This document shows positions 26,180 through 35,426 of a DNA stretch of 64,000 nucleotides, piece after piece (the first letter of the stretch is position 1; every line of letters starts with the position of its first letter). The notes below the pieces were generated by a model. It searched no databases. It worked only from the letters and a program-made list of their open reading frames with translations, and was not told the DNA's origin. The position numbers and the translations under genes were made by a program. This stretch comes from Heyndrickxia acidicola (GTDB taxonomy: Bacteria > Bacillota > Bacilli > Bacillales > Bacillaceae_C), in the NCBI RefSeq assembly GCF_001636425.1, contig NZ_KV440953.1:694847-758846 (forward strand). Direction: 5' to 3'.

Positions 26180-26773
26180 TTGACAGCAAATATTGTTTGG
26201 CATGATATGACAATTACAAAACAGAACTATCGCCTTCAAGCAGGGCATTCAAGTGGAGTTATCTGGTTTACGGGCCTTTCAGGTGCCGGGAAATCCACGA
26301 TTGCAAACATATTAAATAAAAAACTATATCATCAACAAGTTCGAAATTATCTTTTAGATGGCGATAATCTTCGACATGGATTAAATAAAGGTCTTGGCTT
26401 TAGCGAAGACGACAGAAAAGAGAATATCCGCAGAACTGGTGAAGTTGCAAAGCTTTTTGTCGACAGCGGAACGATTGTGCTTGTTGCACTTATATCACCA
26501 TTCAAGGCAGACAGAGATCTTGTTCGGGAGTCGCTTGAAACAAACGAATTTTTAGAGATATATGTTGAATGTCCAATCTCTGAATGTGAAGCAAGAGATC
26601 CTAAGGGATTATACGAAAAAGCACGCAAAGGTGAAATACAGTCTTTTACTGGGATTGATTCACCATATGAAGAACCGGTTTCACCGGAGTTAGTTTTACA
26701 TTCCGGGCAGTATACTGCTGAGCAATGTGCAGATCAGATTATTGAGTTATTATTAGAAAGGAAGTGGATATAA
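26180..26773 (+). CDS. cysC: Adenylylsulfate kinase
   Basis: A 197-aa APS kinase making PAPS. The P-loop GLSGAGKST is at residues 32-40; DGDNLRHGLNKGLGFSEDDRKENIRR, RDPKGLYEKARKGE and FTGIDSPYEEP are typical. TTG start with GGAGGA eight bases upstream. In an organism whose CysH carries Fe-S cysteines, PAPS may be a side product or a donor; the gene is kept in the same place as in B. subtilis. A 158-bp gap follows, which may hold an internal promoter (TATAAT at 26861, weak -35). Confidence 0.95.
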   Translation: MTANIVWHDMTITKQNYRLQAGHSSGVIWFTGLSGAGKSTIANILNKKLYHQQVRNYLLDGDNLRHGLNKGLGFSEDDRKENIRRTGEVAKLFVDSGTIVLVALISPFKADRDLVRESLETNEFLEIYVECPISECEARDPKGLYEKARKGEIQSFTGIDSPYEEPVSPELVLHSGQYTAEQCADQIIELLLERKWI

Positions 26774-26888
26774 AACTTAATCATGATAATTTAGTGTTTA
26801 CCAGGGCGTTATGTATAAAGCTTGATATAGAAAATAAATGGGTTCAAAGAAAAGACATAGTATAATAGAACAGTAAAAAGGCTAGGAG

Positions 26889-26939
26889 ATGGCAGCTGTG
26901 GTAAATCAGAACTCCAAAATGAGGTGGGATAATGAGTAA
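26889..26939 (+). CDS. Possible 16-aa leader peptide overlapping the cobA start
   Basis: The frame MAAVVNQNSKMRWDNE ends with TAA over the first codons of the next gene (ATG 26932). GAGGTGGG inside it serves as the next gene's binding site. AGGAG adjoins its ATG; a GTG at 26898 is better spaced. Overlap of this kind suggests translational coupling, but it could be chance. Confidence 0.25.
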   Translation: MAAVVNQNSKMRWDNE

Positions 26940-27699
26940 AGTATACCTTGTGGGTGCAGGGCCCGGTGATCCTGAACTAATCACAGTAAAAGGGTTAAAA
27001 GCAATTAAACATTCAGATGTGATACTATATGACCGTCTAGTGAATCCTGAAATTTTAGAATACGCAAAAAAAGATGCGGAAATGATTTATTGTGGTAAAA
27101 GCCCTCAGCACCATGCCTATACTCAGGAAAAGATCAATCAATTAATCTGCAAGTATGCAATTCAGGGGAAAGTAGTGACAAGATTAAAAGGCGGAGATCC
27201 TTTCATTTTTGGAAGGGGCGGCGAAGAAGCAAAAGAGCTGGGTGCCAGGATGATTCCATTTGAGATTATCCCAGGTATTACGTCAGGTGCAGCAGCTCCT
27301 GCCTATGCGGGAATTCCGCTGACATACAGGGAATACAGCTCGAATGTTGCCTTTATTGCGGGGATGACACAAAGTGAGGATGATATTGATCAGTACTGGT
27401 CACGCTTTAAAGGAATAGACACCTTATGCATTTATATGGGCGTAAAGAACCTACCTGTTATTTGCAGCCAATTGATGAAGCATGGAAAAAGTCCTGAAAC
27501 GCCTGTTGCTTTAATTCATTGGGGAACAACTGTAAATCAAATGACTGTCACAGGCACATTGGAAACGATTTGCAATGTGGCTGAAGGAATAAAAAACCCA
27601 GCGATGATCATAGTAGGTGAAGTAGTCCGGTTAAGAAGTCAATTAAAATGGTTTGAAGATGTTCAAAAAAATGAAGTAGCTCATGTTGTGCATGTTTAA
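26932..27699 (+). CDS. cobA: Uroporphyrinogen-III C-methyltransferase (SUMT, YlnD)
   Basis: A 255-aa SAM-dependent enzyme methylating uroporphyrinogen III at C2 and C7 to precorrin-2, the first step to siroheme. Motifs: VYLVGAGPGDPELITVKG (P-loop-like), YDRLV, TRLKGGDPFIFGRGGEE, and IPGITSGAAAPAYAGIPLTYR. Length is normal for a stand-alone SUMT. Siroheme is the cofactor of sulfite reductase, which explains its place in the cys operon. Confidence 0.95.
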   Translation: MSKVYLVGAGPGDPELITVKGLKAIKHSDVILYDRLVNPEILEYAKKDAEMIYCGKSPQHHAYTQEKINQLICKYAIQGKVVTRLKGGDPFIFGRGGEEAKELGARMIPFEIIPGITSGAAAPAYAGIPLTYREYSSNVAFIAGMTQSEDDIDQYWSRFKGIDTLCIYMGVKNLPVICSQLMKHGKSPETPVALIHWGTTVNQMTVTGTLETICNVAEGIKNPAMIIVGEVVRLRSQLKWFEDVQKNEVAHVVHV

Positions 27700-27714
27700 A
27701 GGGAGGGTTCACAC

Positions 27715-28485
27715 ATGGAAAGACAGGGAGTTTTATATATCAGCCATGGAAGCCGTGTCCCGGAAGCGACAAAGGAAGCGATGGAATGCATCCAGCTAGC
27801 AATGAAGAAAATAGATATTCCGTTACAGGAGATTGTGTACATAGAAATCTCAAAGCCATCTATTGAAGAAGGAATTGAATTGCTGGTAAGCCAGGGGGCT
27901 TTGAGAATAGCGGTTGTGCCTGTCCTTCTTTTAAGTGCAGGGCATTATTACAAAGACATACCATATGAATTGGAAAAGGCGAAGGAGCGCTTTCCTAATA
28001 TATATTTTTGCTTAGGCAAACCAATCGGTGTACAGGATCAATTGATTGATATATTGGCAGAAAGAATACATGAAAAGCAAACAACGGTTTCTCCAGATAT
28101 AAGGATTTTGTTGGTTGGACGAGGCAGCAGGAATGACGAAACACGAAGAGATATTGAAAGTATTGCTGATAAACTGAAAAGAAAGCTCCAGGTGCAGTCT
28201 ATTGATACAGGGTATTTGGCGGCACTTGAGCCGCGTTTTGAACAAGCATTGCATAAACTTTTAAGTGAAACTAATTCGCCTGTCATTGTCGTACCTTATC
28301 TTTGGTTTACTGGTATTTTAATGCAGTCAATGCAGAAAAAAATTGATTCGTTGAATAGTGATGGGAAAGAGGTCATTCTATGCCGCCAAATTGGTAATCA
28401 TCCTGCCATTGTGGCTGCACTGATCAATCGTGTCATGGAAACGGCAGAATTCAACGTAAATGAATATTTTTACCAAGGAGTATAA
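27715..28485 (+). CDS. sirB: Sirohydrochlorin ferrochelatase (SirB/YlnE, CbiX family)
   Basis: A 256-aa class II chelatase with two CbiX-like repeats. The first carries LYISHGSRVPEA with the metal-binding His near residue 10 and VPVLLLSAGHYYKDIP with the second His. The second repeat is degenerate (LLVGRGSRNDET, VPYLWFTGIL), as usual for the two-domain enzyme. It inserts Fe2+ into sirohydrochlorin. GGGAGG precedes the ATG, 15 bases after cobA. Confidence 0.93.
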   Translation: MERQGVLYISHGSRVPEATKEAMECIQLAMKKIDIPLQEIVYIEISKPSIEEGIELLVSQGALRIAVVPVLLLSAGHYYKDIPYELEKAKERFPNIYFCLGKPIGVQDQLIDILAERIHEKQTTVSPDIRILLVGRGSRNDETRRDIESIADKLKRKLQVQSIDTGYLAALEPRFEQALHKLLSETNSPVIVVPYLWFTGILMQSMQKKIDSLNSDGKEVILCRQIGNHPAIVAALINRVMETAEFNVNEYFYQGV

Positions 28486-28502
28486 GAAAGGGAAGACAAT
28501 TT

Positions 28503-29123
28503 ATGGGGTCAATTCCAATCATGATGGATTTTCAAAATAAAGAAATAGTTATAGTCGGAGGAGGAGAGATTGCGAAAAGGAGACTGAAGCTTTTTACAAA
28601 CACAGGTGCACAGATTACGATTGTAAGCCCTAAACTGCTTCCGGAGCTTCAAGAAATGCAACAGCGCAAACTCTTCAACTGGAAAAAGAAAAAGTACCAG
28701 GCCGAGGATGCAGTGAATGCACAATTCATCATTATTGCCACGAATAATCCCTTTGTTAATCAATACGTTAGGGAATCGGCACCAAAATCAGCTTTTGTAA
28801 ATCATACAGAAAGTGCAGAGCGGGGAAACTTTCATTTTCCCGCTTCTTTTCAACGAGGAAGACTTACTGTAAGTGTATCGACAGGAGGAGCAAGCCCTTA
28901 TCTTGCCGCAAAAATAAAGAATCAAGTTGAAAAAACGTTTGATGAGCAATATGGTGTGTATGTTGATTTTTTATATGAGTGCAGGCAATTATTGAAGAAA
29001 ACGACTATTTCTTCTGCTGAAAAGACAATTTTATTAAAAGAAATTCTTAAGGACGATTATAAAAGCATTGAAAAACAGAAGGAAATACTTGCGAAGATAC
29101 TAACTTTACAAAAGGAGCCATGA
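28503..29123 (+). CDS. sirC: Precorrin-2 dehydrogenase (SirC/YlnF)
   Basis: A 206-aa NAD-dependent enzyme oxidising precorrin-2 to sirohydrochlorin. It has a Rossmann fold with IVIVGGGEIAKRRL at residues 14-27, then FIIIATNN, and RGNFHFPASFQRGRLTVSVSTGGASPYLA, the conserved SirC/CysG-N core. It lacks the methyltransferase half of CysG, which is supplied by the separate cobA two genes upstream. It starts 17 bases after sirB. Confidence 0.94.
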   Translation: MGSIPIMMDFQNKEIVIVGGGEIAKRRLKLFTNTGAQITIVSPKLLPELQEMQQRKLFNWKKKKYQAEDAVNAQFIIIATNNPFVNQYVRESAPKSAFVNHTESAERGNFHFPASFQRGRLTVSVSTGGASPYLAAKIKNQVEKTFDEQYGVYVDFLYECRQLLKKTTISSAEKTILLKEILKDDYKSIEKQKEILAKILTLQKEP

Positions 29124-29124
29124 G

Positions 29125-29934
29125 ATGAAAGGTCTTTTAAATAAAAAAATTGCTATTGCTGCAGACCGCCAATCAGAAGCGATTTCCGTGCTGGTATCGA
29201 AACAGGGCGGCTCTCCACTCATATATCCCATACAAGGAAAATGGCAATTAAACAAGGTTATTTGCAAAGAAAATGTGCTTGCCTTAATCAAGGGGGCTTT
29301 CGATTGGGTGGTGCTTACTACAGGAATAGGGGCCAAAAGTCTGGAAGAGGCATCAATAGAATTGGATATGAGAAATGAATTTTTTGCAGCATTGAGTAAA
29401 ACTAAAATTGCGGTAAGAGGGAGCAAGACGTTAAACTGGCTTAAAGAGTCTGGGTTAATACCCGAACTAATATCCGATGACGGAACGATGGAATCTTTAA
29501 TCTATCTGCTTGCCAAACAATCTTATCCACAAGGGAAGACTCTTTTCATGCAGCTTTTTGACCAGGATGATCTTCTTCTGGAAAGCTCACTGGCAAATGC
29601 AGGGTTTAATGTTTATCTATCAAAGCCTTATTGGTATGAAGAGCCAAAGCAAGGCATACTAAATGAATTGATTGAAAAAATAAAATCGGAAAAAGTGGAC
29701 GCAGTAGTGTTTACCAGCAAAACGCAGGTTAAAAATTTGTTTCAGAAGCAAGAGCACGCACTTTCGCTGACTTCAGCGTTTAATGGGAGGGTAGTAGCCG
29801 CAGCCATCGGGAAAATCACAGCATACGAGGTAGAGAAAAACGGTGTTAAAACCTGCCTGCAGCCACAAAATGCAAAGATGGGAGAAATGATTGTAAGGCT
29901 TAGTGAGCATTATAATACATTATGTACTGAATAA
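29125..29934 (+). CDS. Uroporphyrinogen-III synthase family protein (HemD-like)
   Basis: A 269-aa two-lobe protein. Features of HemD include DWVVLTTGIGAKSLEE (the xTSxxG-type loop), AVRGSKTLNWLKESG, YWYEEP, VDAVVFTSKTQVKNLF and VVAAAIGKITAYEVEKNGV. HemD closes hydroxymethylbilane to uroporphyrinogen III, the substrate of CobA. ATG 29125 is one base from the sirC stop, within GGAGCC context, so it is the last cistron of the operon. As I recall, the B. subtilis operon ends at ylnF, so this is an addition. Catalysis or a regulatory role cannot be told apart by sequence alone. Confidence 0.85.
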   Translation: MKGLLNKKIAIAADRQSEAISVLVSKQGGSPLIYPIQGKWQLNKVICKENVLALIKGAFDWVVLTTGIGAKSLEEASIELDMRNEFFAALSKTKIAVRGSKTLNWLKESGLIPELISDDGTMESLIYLLAKQSYPQGKTLFMQLFDQDDLLLESSLANAGFNVYLSKPYWYEEPKQGILNELIEKIKSEKVDAVVFTSKTQVKNLFQKQEHALSLTSAFNGRVVAAAIGKITAYEVEKNGVKTCLQPQNAKMGEMIVRLSEHYNTLCTE

Positions 29935-29949
29935 ACCATGACTTAGTTG

Positions 29950-29988
29950 AAAAATCGTCCGAAATAGACTTTTGGATGGTTTTTTTGT
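29950..29988 (+). terminator. Intrinsic terminator of the cys-siroheme operon
   Basis: AAAAATCGTCCGAAA pairs imperfectly (G·T and one mismatch) with TTTTGGATGGTTTTTTT. Confidence 0.75.
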
Positions 29989-30000
29989 TTTATTTTATCA

Positions 30001-30624
30001 TTAGAGCATGTTTTTTTTCTTTTCCAATTGCTTAGCCGTTTCACTTTTTTCAACAAGTGTAACATCTTTAAAGGTTCCCAGTGTTTTGTCCATCACGGAT
30101 GTAGTTACGCCATACCAATAATTTTCGTTTTTGTAATGGTGCCAGAGATGAATTTTTTTCATTTTTTTACCTAATTTCGTTTTTGGCTGTATTGGACGGT
30201 GGGCTCTAAAATGTTTCCATTCATAAAAAAGATGATAACCTAACACACCTGTGAAAAAGGCAGCGGAAAGTTTTAAACTTCCAAATATCAAAAAATAAAT
30301 CAAAGTGACAACCAGAAAATTGGGAATGCTGTACCAAAGAGGCAGAAACAAAAGATGAAGATCATTCGGGTATGTATGGTGGTCATAGTGAAGCCGTTTC
30401 ATCAGTTTTAACAGAAAAGGATTCTTTGGAGGCTTCTGATGGAAAACGAAGCGGTGAGTCATATATTCGCTTATGATAAAAACAATCATCCCAATGAATA
30501 CTGAAAGAATGGTCCAGTAGCCGGAAAAAGATATGAAAGTATAGCCTAATGCACAAAAAAATATGACCAATGTAATTTGAATATCAGGAAAACGATAAAA
30601 TTCATTCATCGAGGTTTTCTTCAT
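30001..30624 (-). CDS. Fatty acid hydroxylase/sterol desaturase superfamily membrane protein
   Basis: A 207-aa protein with four membrane helices and the histidine clusters that hold a di-iron centre: HRFVFH, LHYDHHTYP, HFRAHRP and IHLWHHYKNEN. Members hydroxylate or desaturate lipids; B. subtilis carries a similar protein of unknown substrate. The start at 30624 has AGGTGTAT-type weak upstream signals (GGAGGT about nine bases before the ATG on the minus strand). It converges with the cys operon across the terminator. No partner gene. Confidence 0.86.
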   Translation of the reverse strand: MKKTSMNEFYRFPDIQITLVIFFCALGYTFISFSGYWTILSVFIGMIVFIISEYMTHRFVFHQKPPKNPFLLKLMKRLHYDHHTYPNDLHLLFLPLWYSIPNFLVVTLIYFLIFGSLKLSAAFFTGVLGYHLFYEWKHFRAHRPIQPKTKLGKKMKKIHLWHHYKNENYWYGVTTSVMDKTLGTFKDVTLVEKSETAKQLEKKKNML

Positions 30625-30767
30625 CCATATACCTCCACATTCGTTTATACCATATATACATTGCTATGAGGAAAATATGACGAGTAAAAGTACTCTTCTG
30701 GACATAGTATGACTTTCGATTACCCTCATTTCTAAACAGCCTTTAATAAATAATGTCTCTGTTAAGC

Positions 30768-30990
30768 TTAAAGTTGATTGACTCTACTATAGAGAGGATT
30801 GTCTCTGTAGGAAAAGAGTGCAGGGCAAATTCCAGGAAGCTCCCGGAGGCCCGCGGAAAGCGAGCTTCTTGAGAGTAAAATCAACCGGAAGGATGTCCAA
30901 GACGCTGCCAATATTTTCTTAAAGCAAAGGTTCATATGGACACACGGTTGATAGAAGAGTAAAGTGTGGGACACTTGTCAAGAAAAGCGG
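30768..30990. repeat. Worn GC-rich Bacillaceae-type intergenic repeat
   Basis: Contains the core CCCGCGGAAAGCGAGCTTCT (30849-30868) followed by AAATCAACCGG, with GGAAGCTCCCGGAGG before it. This is the right half of a repeat also seen at 56415, 60040 and, in its left half, 43600 and 45376. The rest of the 30625-31132 gap shows no gene. Confidence 0.65.
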
Positions 30991-31132
30991 GTTAAGGGAG
31001 GAACGCAGGCTTAGAACGGCAAAGGATTTTTCGAACCGCCCGTTAAAAAGCCTGCTGCGTTTATAAAAAGGCAGAATGAACAGGCCCAAAAATAGTTCAG
31101 GGCTGTTTAATAATTAAGTAATGTTTTACCTT

Positions 31133-32281
31133 TCAGGATCCCGTTTTTATACATACAAGATTGTTAGGCAAATGTATGCTAAAAGTGGTTAGTTCCTCCA
31201 AGGATTGGCAAGTTATGTAACCGCCTTGTTTTTCAATAATTTTTTTGCAAACAAAAAGTCCTATTCCAGTGCCAAGCTCTTTTGTCGTAAAAAACGGCTC
31301 AAAAATGGTTTTAAGAAATTCAGCTGCAATGGCAGGTCCGTTATTGGAAATATTGATGAAAATTCCTTTCTGTGAACAAAATGATTCTATAATCATATTT
31401 CTCGGTTTATCTTTTTCTTTCAAGGCATCAATTGAATTAATGAGCAAATTAAGGAGAACCTGTTTTATTTCATCTTTATTCGATGAGATGATCAGATCGT
31501 CATCTATTTTAGATGTTAAATTAACATCAATATCAACAATACTTGGATATATGAGGGGCTGTAATTCATGAAATAAGCTCTTGATAGAAAATTCTTCATT
31601 TTGTTTTAGATTGATTTCTGCTTTAGAGGTATGAAGAAATTGAGTAATCCTGAAATTCAGTTGTTGAAGCTCATGCTCGATTATATCAATATATTTAAGG
31701 TCAGGGTATTCATTTCTCAATAATTTATTAAAACCAATGACAGCAGTTAATGGGTTTCTAAACTCATGAACAAAGCTTGAAGAGATTTGTCCCAAAATAG
31801 CTAACTTATCTTTGTGATTCTCGCTGATAAACAATTTTTGATCTTCAAGCTCCTGATTTTTTAAATTAGTATATTGGGATACAGCATGAAAACAAAACTG
31901 GTCAAAGTGATTATTTATATCCTCTATTATGACCTGAAGGTTCTTTAATGGGAGCTCAGACTGCAGCACATGTTTCACTAAAATACTGCGCCCTAAGTTT
32001 ACGTTGTATACAAAATCTCCAATATTAATGTCCGCCTCTAAACGTTCTTTTGCAATTTTATAAGCCAGCTGCTGGAGCTCTAATTCGGATAATGATCCAA
32101 CTATTGCTTTTTCTATTAAAGAATACATAAGACCGCCATTCACGAAGATTCTCTCATTATATACATCTATCCCATTTACAATAATGGATTTAAGCCATTC
32201 GTTTAAAAACTTTGATTTATGGAGATCTAAAAATTCAATTAAAGCAGCTTTATTTGAATCAATTTGGGACGAGATATCCAC
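31133..32281 (-). CDS. Orphan cytoplasmic sensor histidine kinase, sporulation-kinase type
   Basis: A 382-aa kinase without membrane segments. An N-terminal all-helical domain (about 1-140) resembles the HisK_N sensor domain of Bacillus sporulation kinases. A HisKA domain has His172 in FVHEFRNPLTAVIGF, and a HATPase_c domain has LLNLLINSIDAL (N box), ISNNGPAI, FEPFFTTKELGTGIGLFVCKK (F and G2 boxes). The dimerisation helix is of the KinA-KinE kind that phosphorylates Spo0F. No response regulator is adjacent, which fits a phosphorelay input (inference). GTG start at 32281. A Spo0E-like gene lies 5.4 kb away. Confidence 0.86.
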   Translation of the reverse strand: MDISSQIDSNKAALIEFLDLHKSKFLNEWLKSIIVNGIDVYNERIFVNGGLMYSLIEKAIVGSLSELELQQLAYKIAKERLEADINIGDFVYNVNLGRSILVKHVLQSELPLKNLQVIIEDINNHFDQFCFHAVSQYTNLKNQELEDQKLFISENHKDKLAILGQISSSFVHEFRNPLTAVIGFNKLLRNEYPDLKYIDIIEHELQQLNFRITQFLHTSKAEINLKQNEEFSIKSLFHELQPLIYPSIVDIDVNLTSKIDDDLIISSNKDEIKQVLLNLLINSIDALKEKDKPRNMIIESFCSQKGIFINISNNGPAIAAEFLKTIFEPFFTTKELGTGIGLFVCKKIIEKQGGYITCQSLEELTTFSIHLPNNLVCIKTGS

Positions 32282-32562
32282 TTTCCTTTTGCACCTCTTT
32301 CATGTTGATTAAAACACAGGATAATTAATGGTATTATTCGACATTATGCCTCAATATCCCTTTGAAAGTGTTTGGAAAAATCCTAAATGTAATATTTTCT
32401 TTGTAAATAGGATGAAAAAGCAATCTATTTTTTATAAAAAATTAATTTTTATTCTAAACATAGTAGAAATAAGAAAATTTTATTTTACTTTTCAGATTTT
32501 TATGATAATCTATACTTAGTGTCATAATATTATAATTTTTTAGAAAAGAAAGGGGATAGAAT

Positions 32563-34164
32563 ATGGGACGACCTGGAGGTTTTAAAAAGTCTTTGAATTT
32601 GCTGGATCTTACATTTTTGGGGCTTGGATCGATTATCGGGTCAGGCTGGCTTTTTGCAGCAGCCAATGCAGCGGCCTTTGCCGGCAGCTACGCCTGGGTT
32701 TCCTGGCTTATCGGTGCATTTGCTTTCATTTTAATCGGTCTTGTGTATGCGGAGTTAGGTTCCATGATGCCGCGTTCTGGAGGGTTTGTTCGTTATCCGC
32801 AATACACACATGGATCTCTGGTAGGTTATCTGATTGGGTTTATCGCAATGCTTGCTTACTCAAGTGTAGCAGGTATTGAAGTAGAAGCAGTTCGCGGCTA
32901 TGCTGCAACGTGGTGGACAGCACTTGGCACCAAGACGGCAGGGCCTACTTTCATTGGCTATGTGTTTGAAATTGCACTTTTAGTACTCTTCCTTTTATTG
33001 AACTATTGGAGTGTTAATGTTTTCGGCAAGTTTAATACAGTTATCACAACGATTAAATTCCTGGTACCGATTATTGCTGTTATTGTTTTATTTACTCATT
33101 TTCATCCTGCAAACCTATCTGTTAAAGGGGCAAATCCAGGCGGAGCATCCGGAATCTTTGAGGCAGTGTCGTTATCCGGTATTGCATTTGCATTCCTGGG
33201 CTTTCGGCAGGCAGTTGATTTTGGGGCCGAAGCAAAACGTCCGCAAAGGGATATTCCTCTTGCCATTATTTTTGCTATTCTGCTTGGAACTGTTATGTAC
33301 CTGTTGCTGCAGTTTGCGTTCCTTGGTGCGGTTCCTGCAGCTGCACTGGCAAAAGGCTGGGCGAATCTGTCATTCGTACAGGCGCCATATGCTGACTTGG
33401 CAAAATCACTTGGCATTTTATGGTTAATGAATATCATCTTTGTTGATGCAGTTATTTCTCCATCTGGAACAGGAAATATTTATCTATCTGGAACGACTCG
33501 TGTACTATTTGCCTGGGCAAAGACAGGACTTTTCTACTCATGGTTCCAAAAGGTTGATGCCCGTACAGGTATTCCTAGAGGCGCGCTATGGCTATCACTT
33601 GTGTTGTCGGTTATTTGGATCCTTCCTGCACACTTAAGCTTTTGGCAGGGACTTGTTGGAAATGTTACTTCGGCTACAGTTTTAACCTATATGATCGGTC
33701 CTATTTCACTTGCATCCTTGCGAAAAACATCTCCTGAATTGGAGAGGCCATTCCGTTTAAAAGCGATGAGCTTTTTATCACCGTTGGCGTTTATCGCAGC
33801 TTCACTAATTATTTTCTGGAGCGGTTGGACAACAAACCTTGAAATTTTAGGTATGACATTAGTTTCCTTAGTTCTTTATTTTGCCTTTATGGATAAGGAT
33901 GGCTTGCGTCAACGTCTTCGTTCTGATTGGAAAACTGGAAGCTGGCTGGTAGTATATTTCGTCTTTATGCTGATTGTATCCCGTTTGGGCAACTATCAGC
34001 TTCCTGCAGGAGCCAAGCCGATTATTGCTTCTCCTTGGGACAGTGTAATAGTGGCTGTTGGAGCTCTCATTTTCTACTACTGGGGTGTGAACAGTGCAAT
34101 GGCACAGCCTGAAATTGATGCAGACGACGAGTCGGATGAAGAATTGAAAGCAGCAAATCTTTAA
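32563..34164 (+). CDS. APC-superfamily amino acid permease
   Basis: A 533-aa twelve-helix transporter. The first helix LTFLGLGSIIGSGWLFA holds the unwound substrate-binding G-S-G motif of APC proteins. PRSGGFVRYPQYTHGSLVGYLIGF and AFLGFRQAVDFGAEAKRPQRDIP are family marks; the long hydrophilic C-terminus ends in acidic residues (DADDESDEE). The substrate is unknown. AAAGGGGA precedes the ATG. No T-box or lysine riboswitch was found in the leader, and a terminator follows. Confidence 0.88.
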   Translation: MGRPGGFKKSLNLLDLTFLGLGSIIGSGWLFAAANAAAFAGSYAWVSWLIGAFAFILIGLVYAELGSMMPRSGGFVRYPQYTHGSLVGYLIGFIAMLAYSSVAGIEVEAVRGYAATWWTALGTKTAGPTFIGYVFEIALLVLFLLLNYWSVNVFGKFNTVITTIKFLVPIIAVIVLFTHFHPANLSVKGANPGGASGIFEAVSLSGIAFAFLGFRQAVDFGAEAKRPQRDIPLAIIFAILLGTVMYLLLQFAFLGAVPAAALAKGWANLSFVQAPYADLAKSLGILWLMNIIFVDAVISPSGTGNIYLSGTTRVLFAWAKTGLFYSWFQKVDARTGIPRGALWLSLVLSVIWILPAHLSFWQGLVGNVTSATVLTYMIGPISLASLRKTSPELERPFRLKAMSFLSPLAFIAASLIIFWSGWTTNLEILGMTLVSLVLYFAFMDKDGLRQRLRSDWKTGSWLVVYFVFMLIVSRLGNYQLPAGAKPIIASPWDSVIVAVGALIFYYWGVNSAMAQPEIDADDESDEELKAANL

Positions 34165-34171
34165 TTAAGGA

Positions 34172-34210
34172 AAGAAGACCTTTGCGAAATGTTTTGCAGA
34201 GGTCTTTTTT
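34172..34210 (+). terminator. Intrinsic terminator of the APC permease gene
   Basis: AAGACCTTTGC pairs with GCAGAGGTCTT and continues into T7. Confidence 0.9.
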
Positions 34211-34399
34211 TAGTGTTTACTAGTAAAATATAAAAGGCTTAACTTGTGAATTATTTTTTTCCTGCTACTGGCCATTTCGCTTTTCTTGTGTCAATTATTC
34301 CAAACTGGAAGCGTGATACTTAATTTTGAGCCCACTTTATGATGGACATTCACCCATTAATAAAAAAGGTGAATATAGTATAGAAGTCATGAGGAGGGG

Positions 34400-35140
34400 A
34401 TGAAGATTAAATCATTGTATACGGATAGTCCACACAATCGAAAATGTCTTCACGCATGGAAAAGGAATGTGCTGGAAAAATTTGAAGCAATAATGAATGA
34501 CAAAGTAAAACCATTCCCATGCATACCAGCTACAATAGGATTCAATTTGAATCAATTTCGCTATGGATTTACAGGTGATCCCAGTGAGATTACAACGCAA
34601 GAGGAAGTAAATGAAATGCTGAGGGAGTTTACAATTCATTGCAGAGAGTTTGGTCCTTATACTTCTCTCATAATTTTTTATCAGCTGCCTGATTCTGTAA
34701 TGGACACTTATACTGTGGAAAATTTTGAAGGGATGTTTTGGCAGCAATTAAGAGTACTCGCAAAAATGGACGAAAGAGAATGGCCGTATAATATTCCGGG
34801 AGATCCGCATAGTCCTGCCTGGGAATTTTGCTTTAATGGAGAACCTTATTTTATGTACTGTGCTACCCCTTCCCATTTAAATAGAAAAAGCAGGCACTTT
34901 GATTGTTTTATGCTTGCTGTGACACCACGCTGGGTATTAAACGAATTTAATCGTTCCCAAAGTCATGCAGCGAGGATAAAATCTCAGGTTCGCAGGAGAT
35001 TAAGCAATTATGATGCAATACCGATCCATCCTGATTTAAACAGCTATGGAAATGATGATAATTTTGAGTGGAGGCAATACTTCTTACGGGATGATGATTC
35101 TACTTTATCCAAGTGCCCTTTCTATAGCCTTGAAAAATAG
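34400..35140 (+). CDS. YqcI/YcgG family protein
   Basis: A 246-aa cytoplasmic protein of an uncharacterised Bacillus family. Marks are FPCIPATIGFNLNQFRYGF near residue 37, YTSLIIFYQLPD, MFWQQLRVLAKMDEREWPYNIPGDPHSPAWEFCFNGEPYF, SRHFDCFMLAVTPRW, and the tail with CPFYS. A similar layout in haem-degrading-fold or Fe-binding proteins has been suggested for relatives, but I have no firm function. AGGAGGGG lies close to the ATG. It is monocistronic with a terminator downstream. Confidence 0.85.
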   Translation: MKIKSLYTDSPHNRKCLHAWKRNVLEKFEAIMNDKVKPFPCIPATIGFNLNQFRYGFTGDPSEITTQEEVNEMLREFTIHCREFGPYTSLIIFYQLPDSVMDTYTVENFEGMFWQQLRVLAKMDEREWPYNIPGDPHSPAWEFCFNGEPYFMYCATPSHLNRKSRHFDCFMLAVTPRWVLNEFNRSQSHAARIKSQVRRRLSNYDAIPIHPDLNSYGNDDNFEWRQYFLRDDDSTLSKCPFYSLEK

Positions 35141-35160
35141 TTGAATGACAACAAAGTATT

Positions 35161-35188
35161 AAGCGCATGACTGGGTCATGCGTTTTAT
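35161..35188 (+). terminator. Intrinsic terminator of the YqcI/YcgG-type gene
   Basis: AAGCGCATGAC pairs with GTCATGCGTTTT around TGG. Confidence 0.88.
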
Positions 35189-35426
35189 GTTATTATCATT
35201 GACTTCTTAAGTATGTTAAAGTTCTTACTAGCTGTTCCATGCGAGTATTGTGACTGTTTAAATAAGCTTGCTACTATCTATTATGAGATGATGATTCCCA
35301 TTTTGTCTATCCTCATTTATACTTAGTAAGTATGCAGAAATCTTTATTTATTGAATTGAGAATTCTAAATCCATTTAAAGGGATTTGTATAAAGAAGTAG
35401 TTAAGTTGTTGAAGGAGGAACAAGAA

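Noticed and set aside
26838-26866. Internal promoter before cobA
   Set aside because: TATAAT is perfect but no acceptable -35 is present, so it is only mentioned under cysC.
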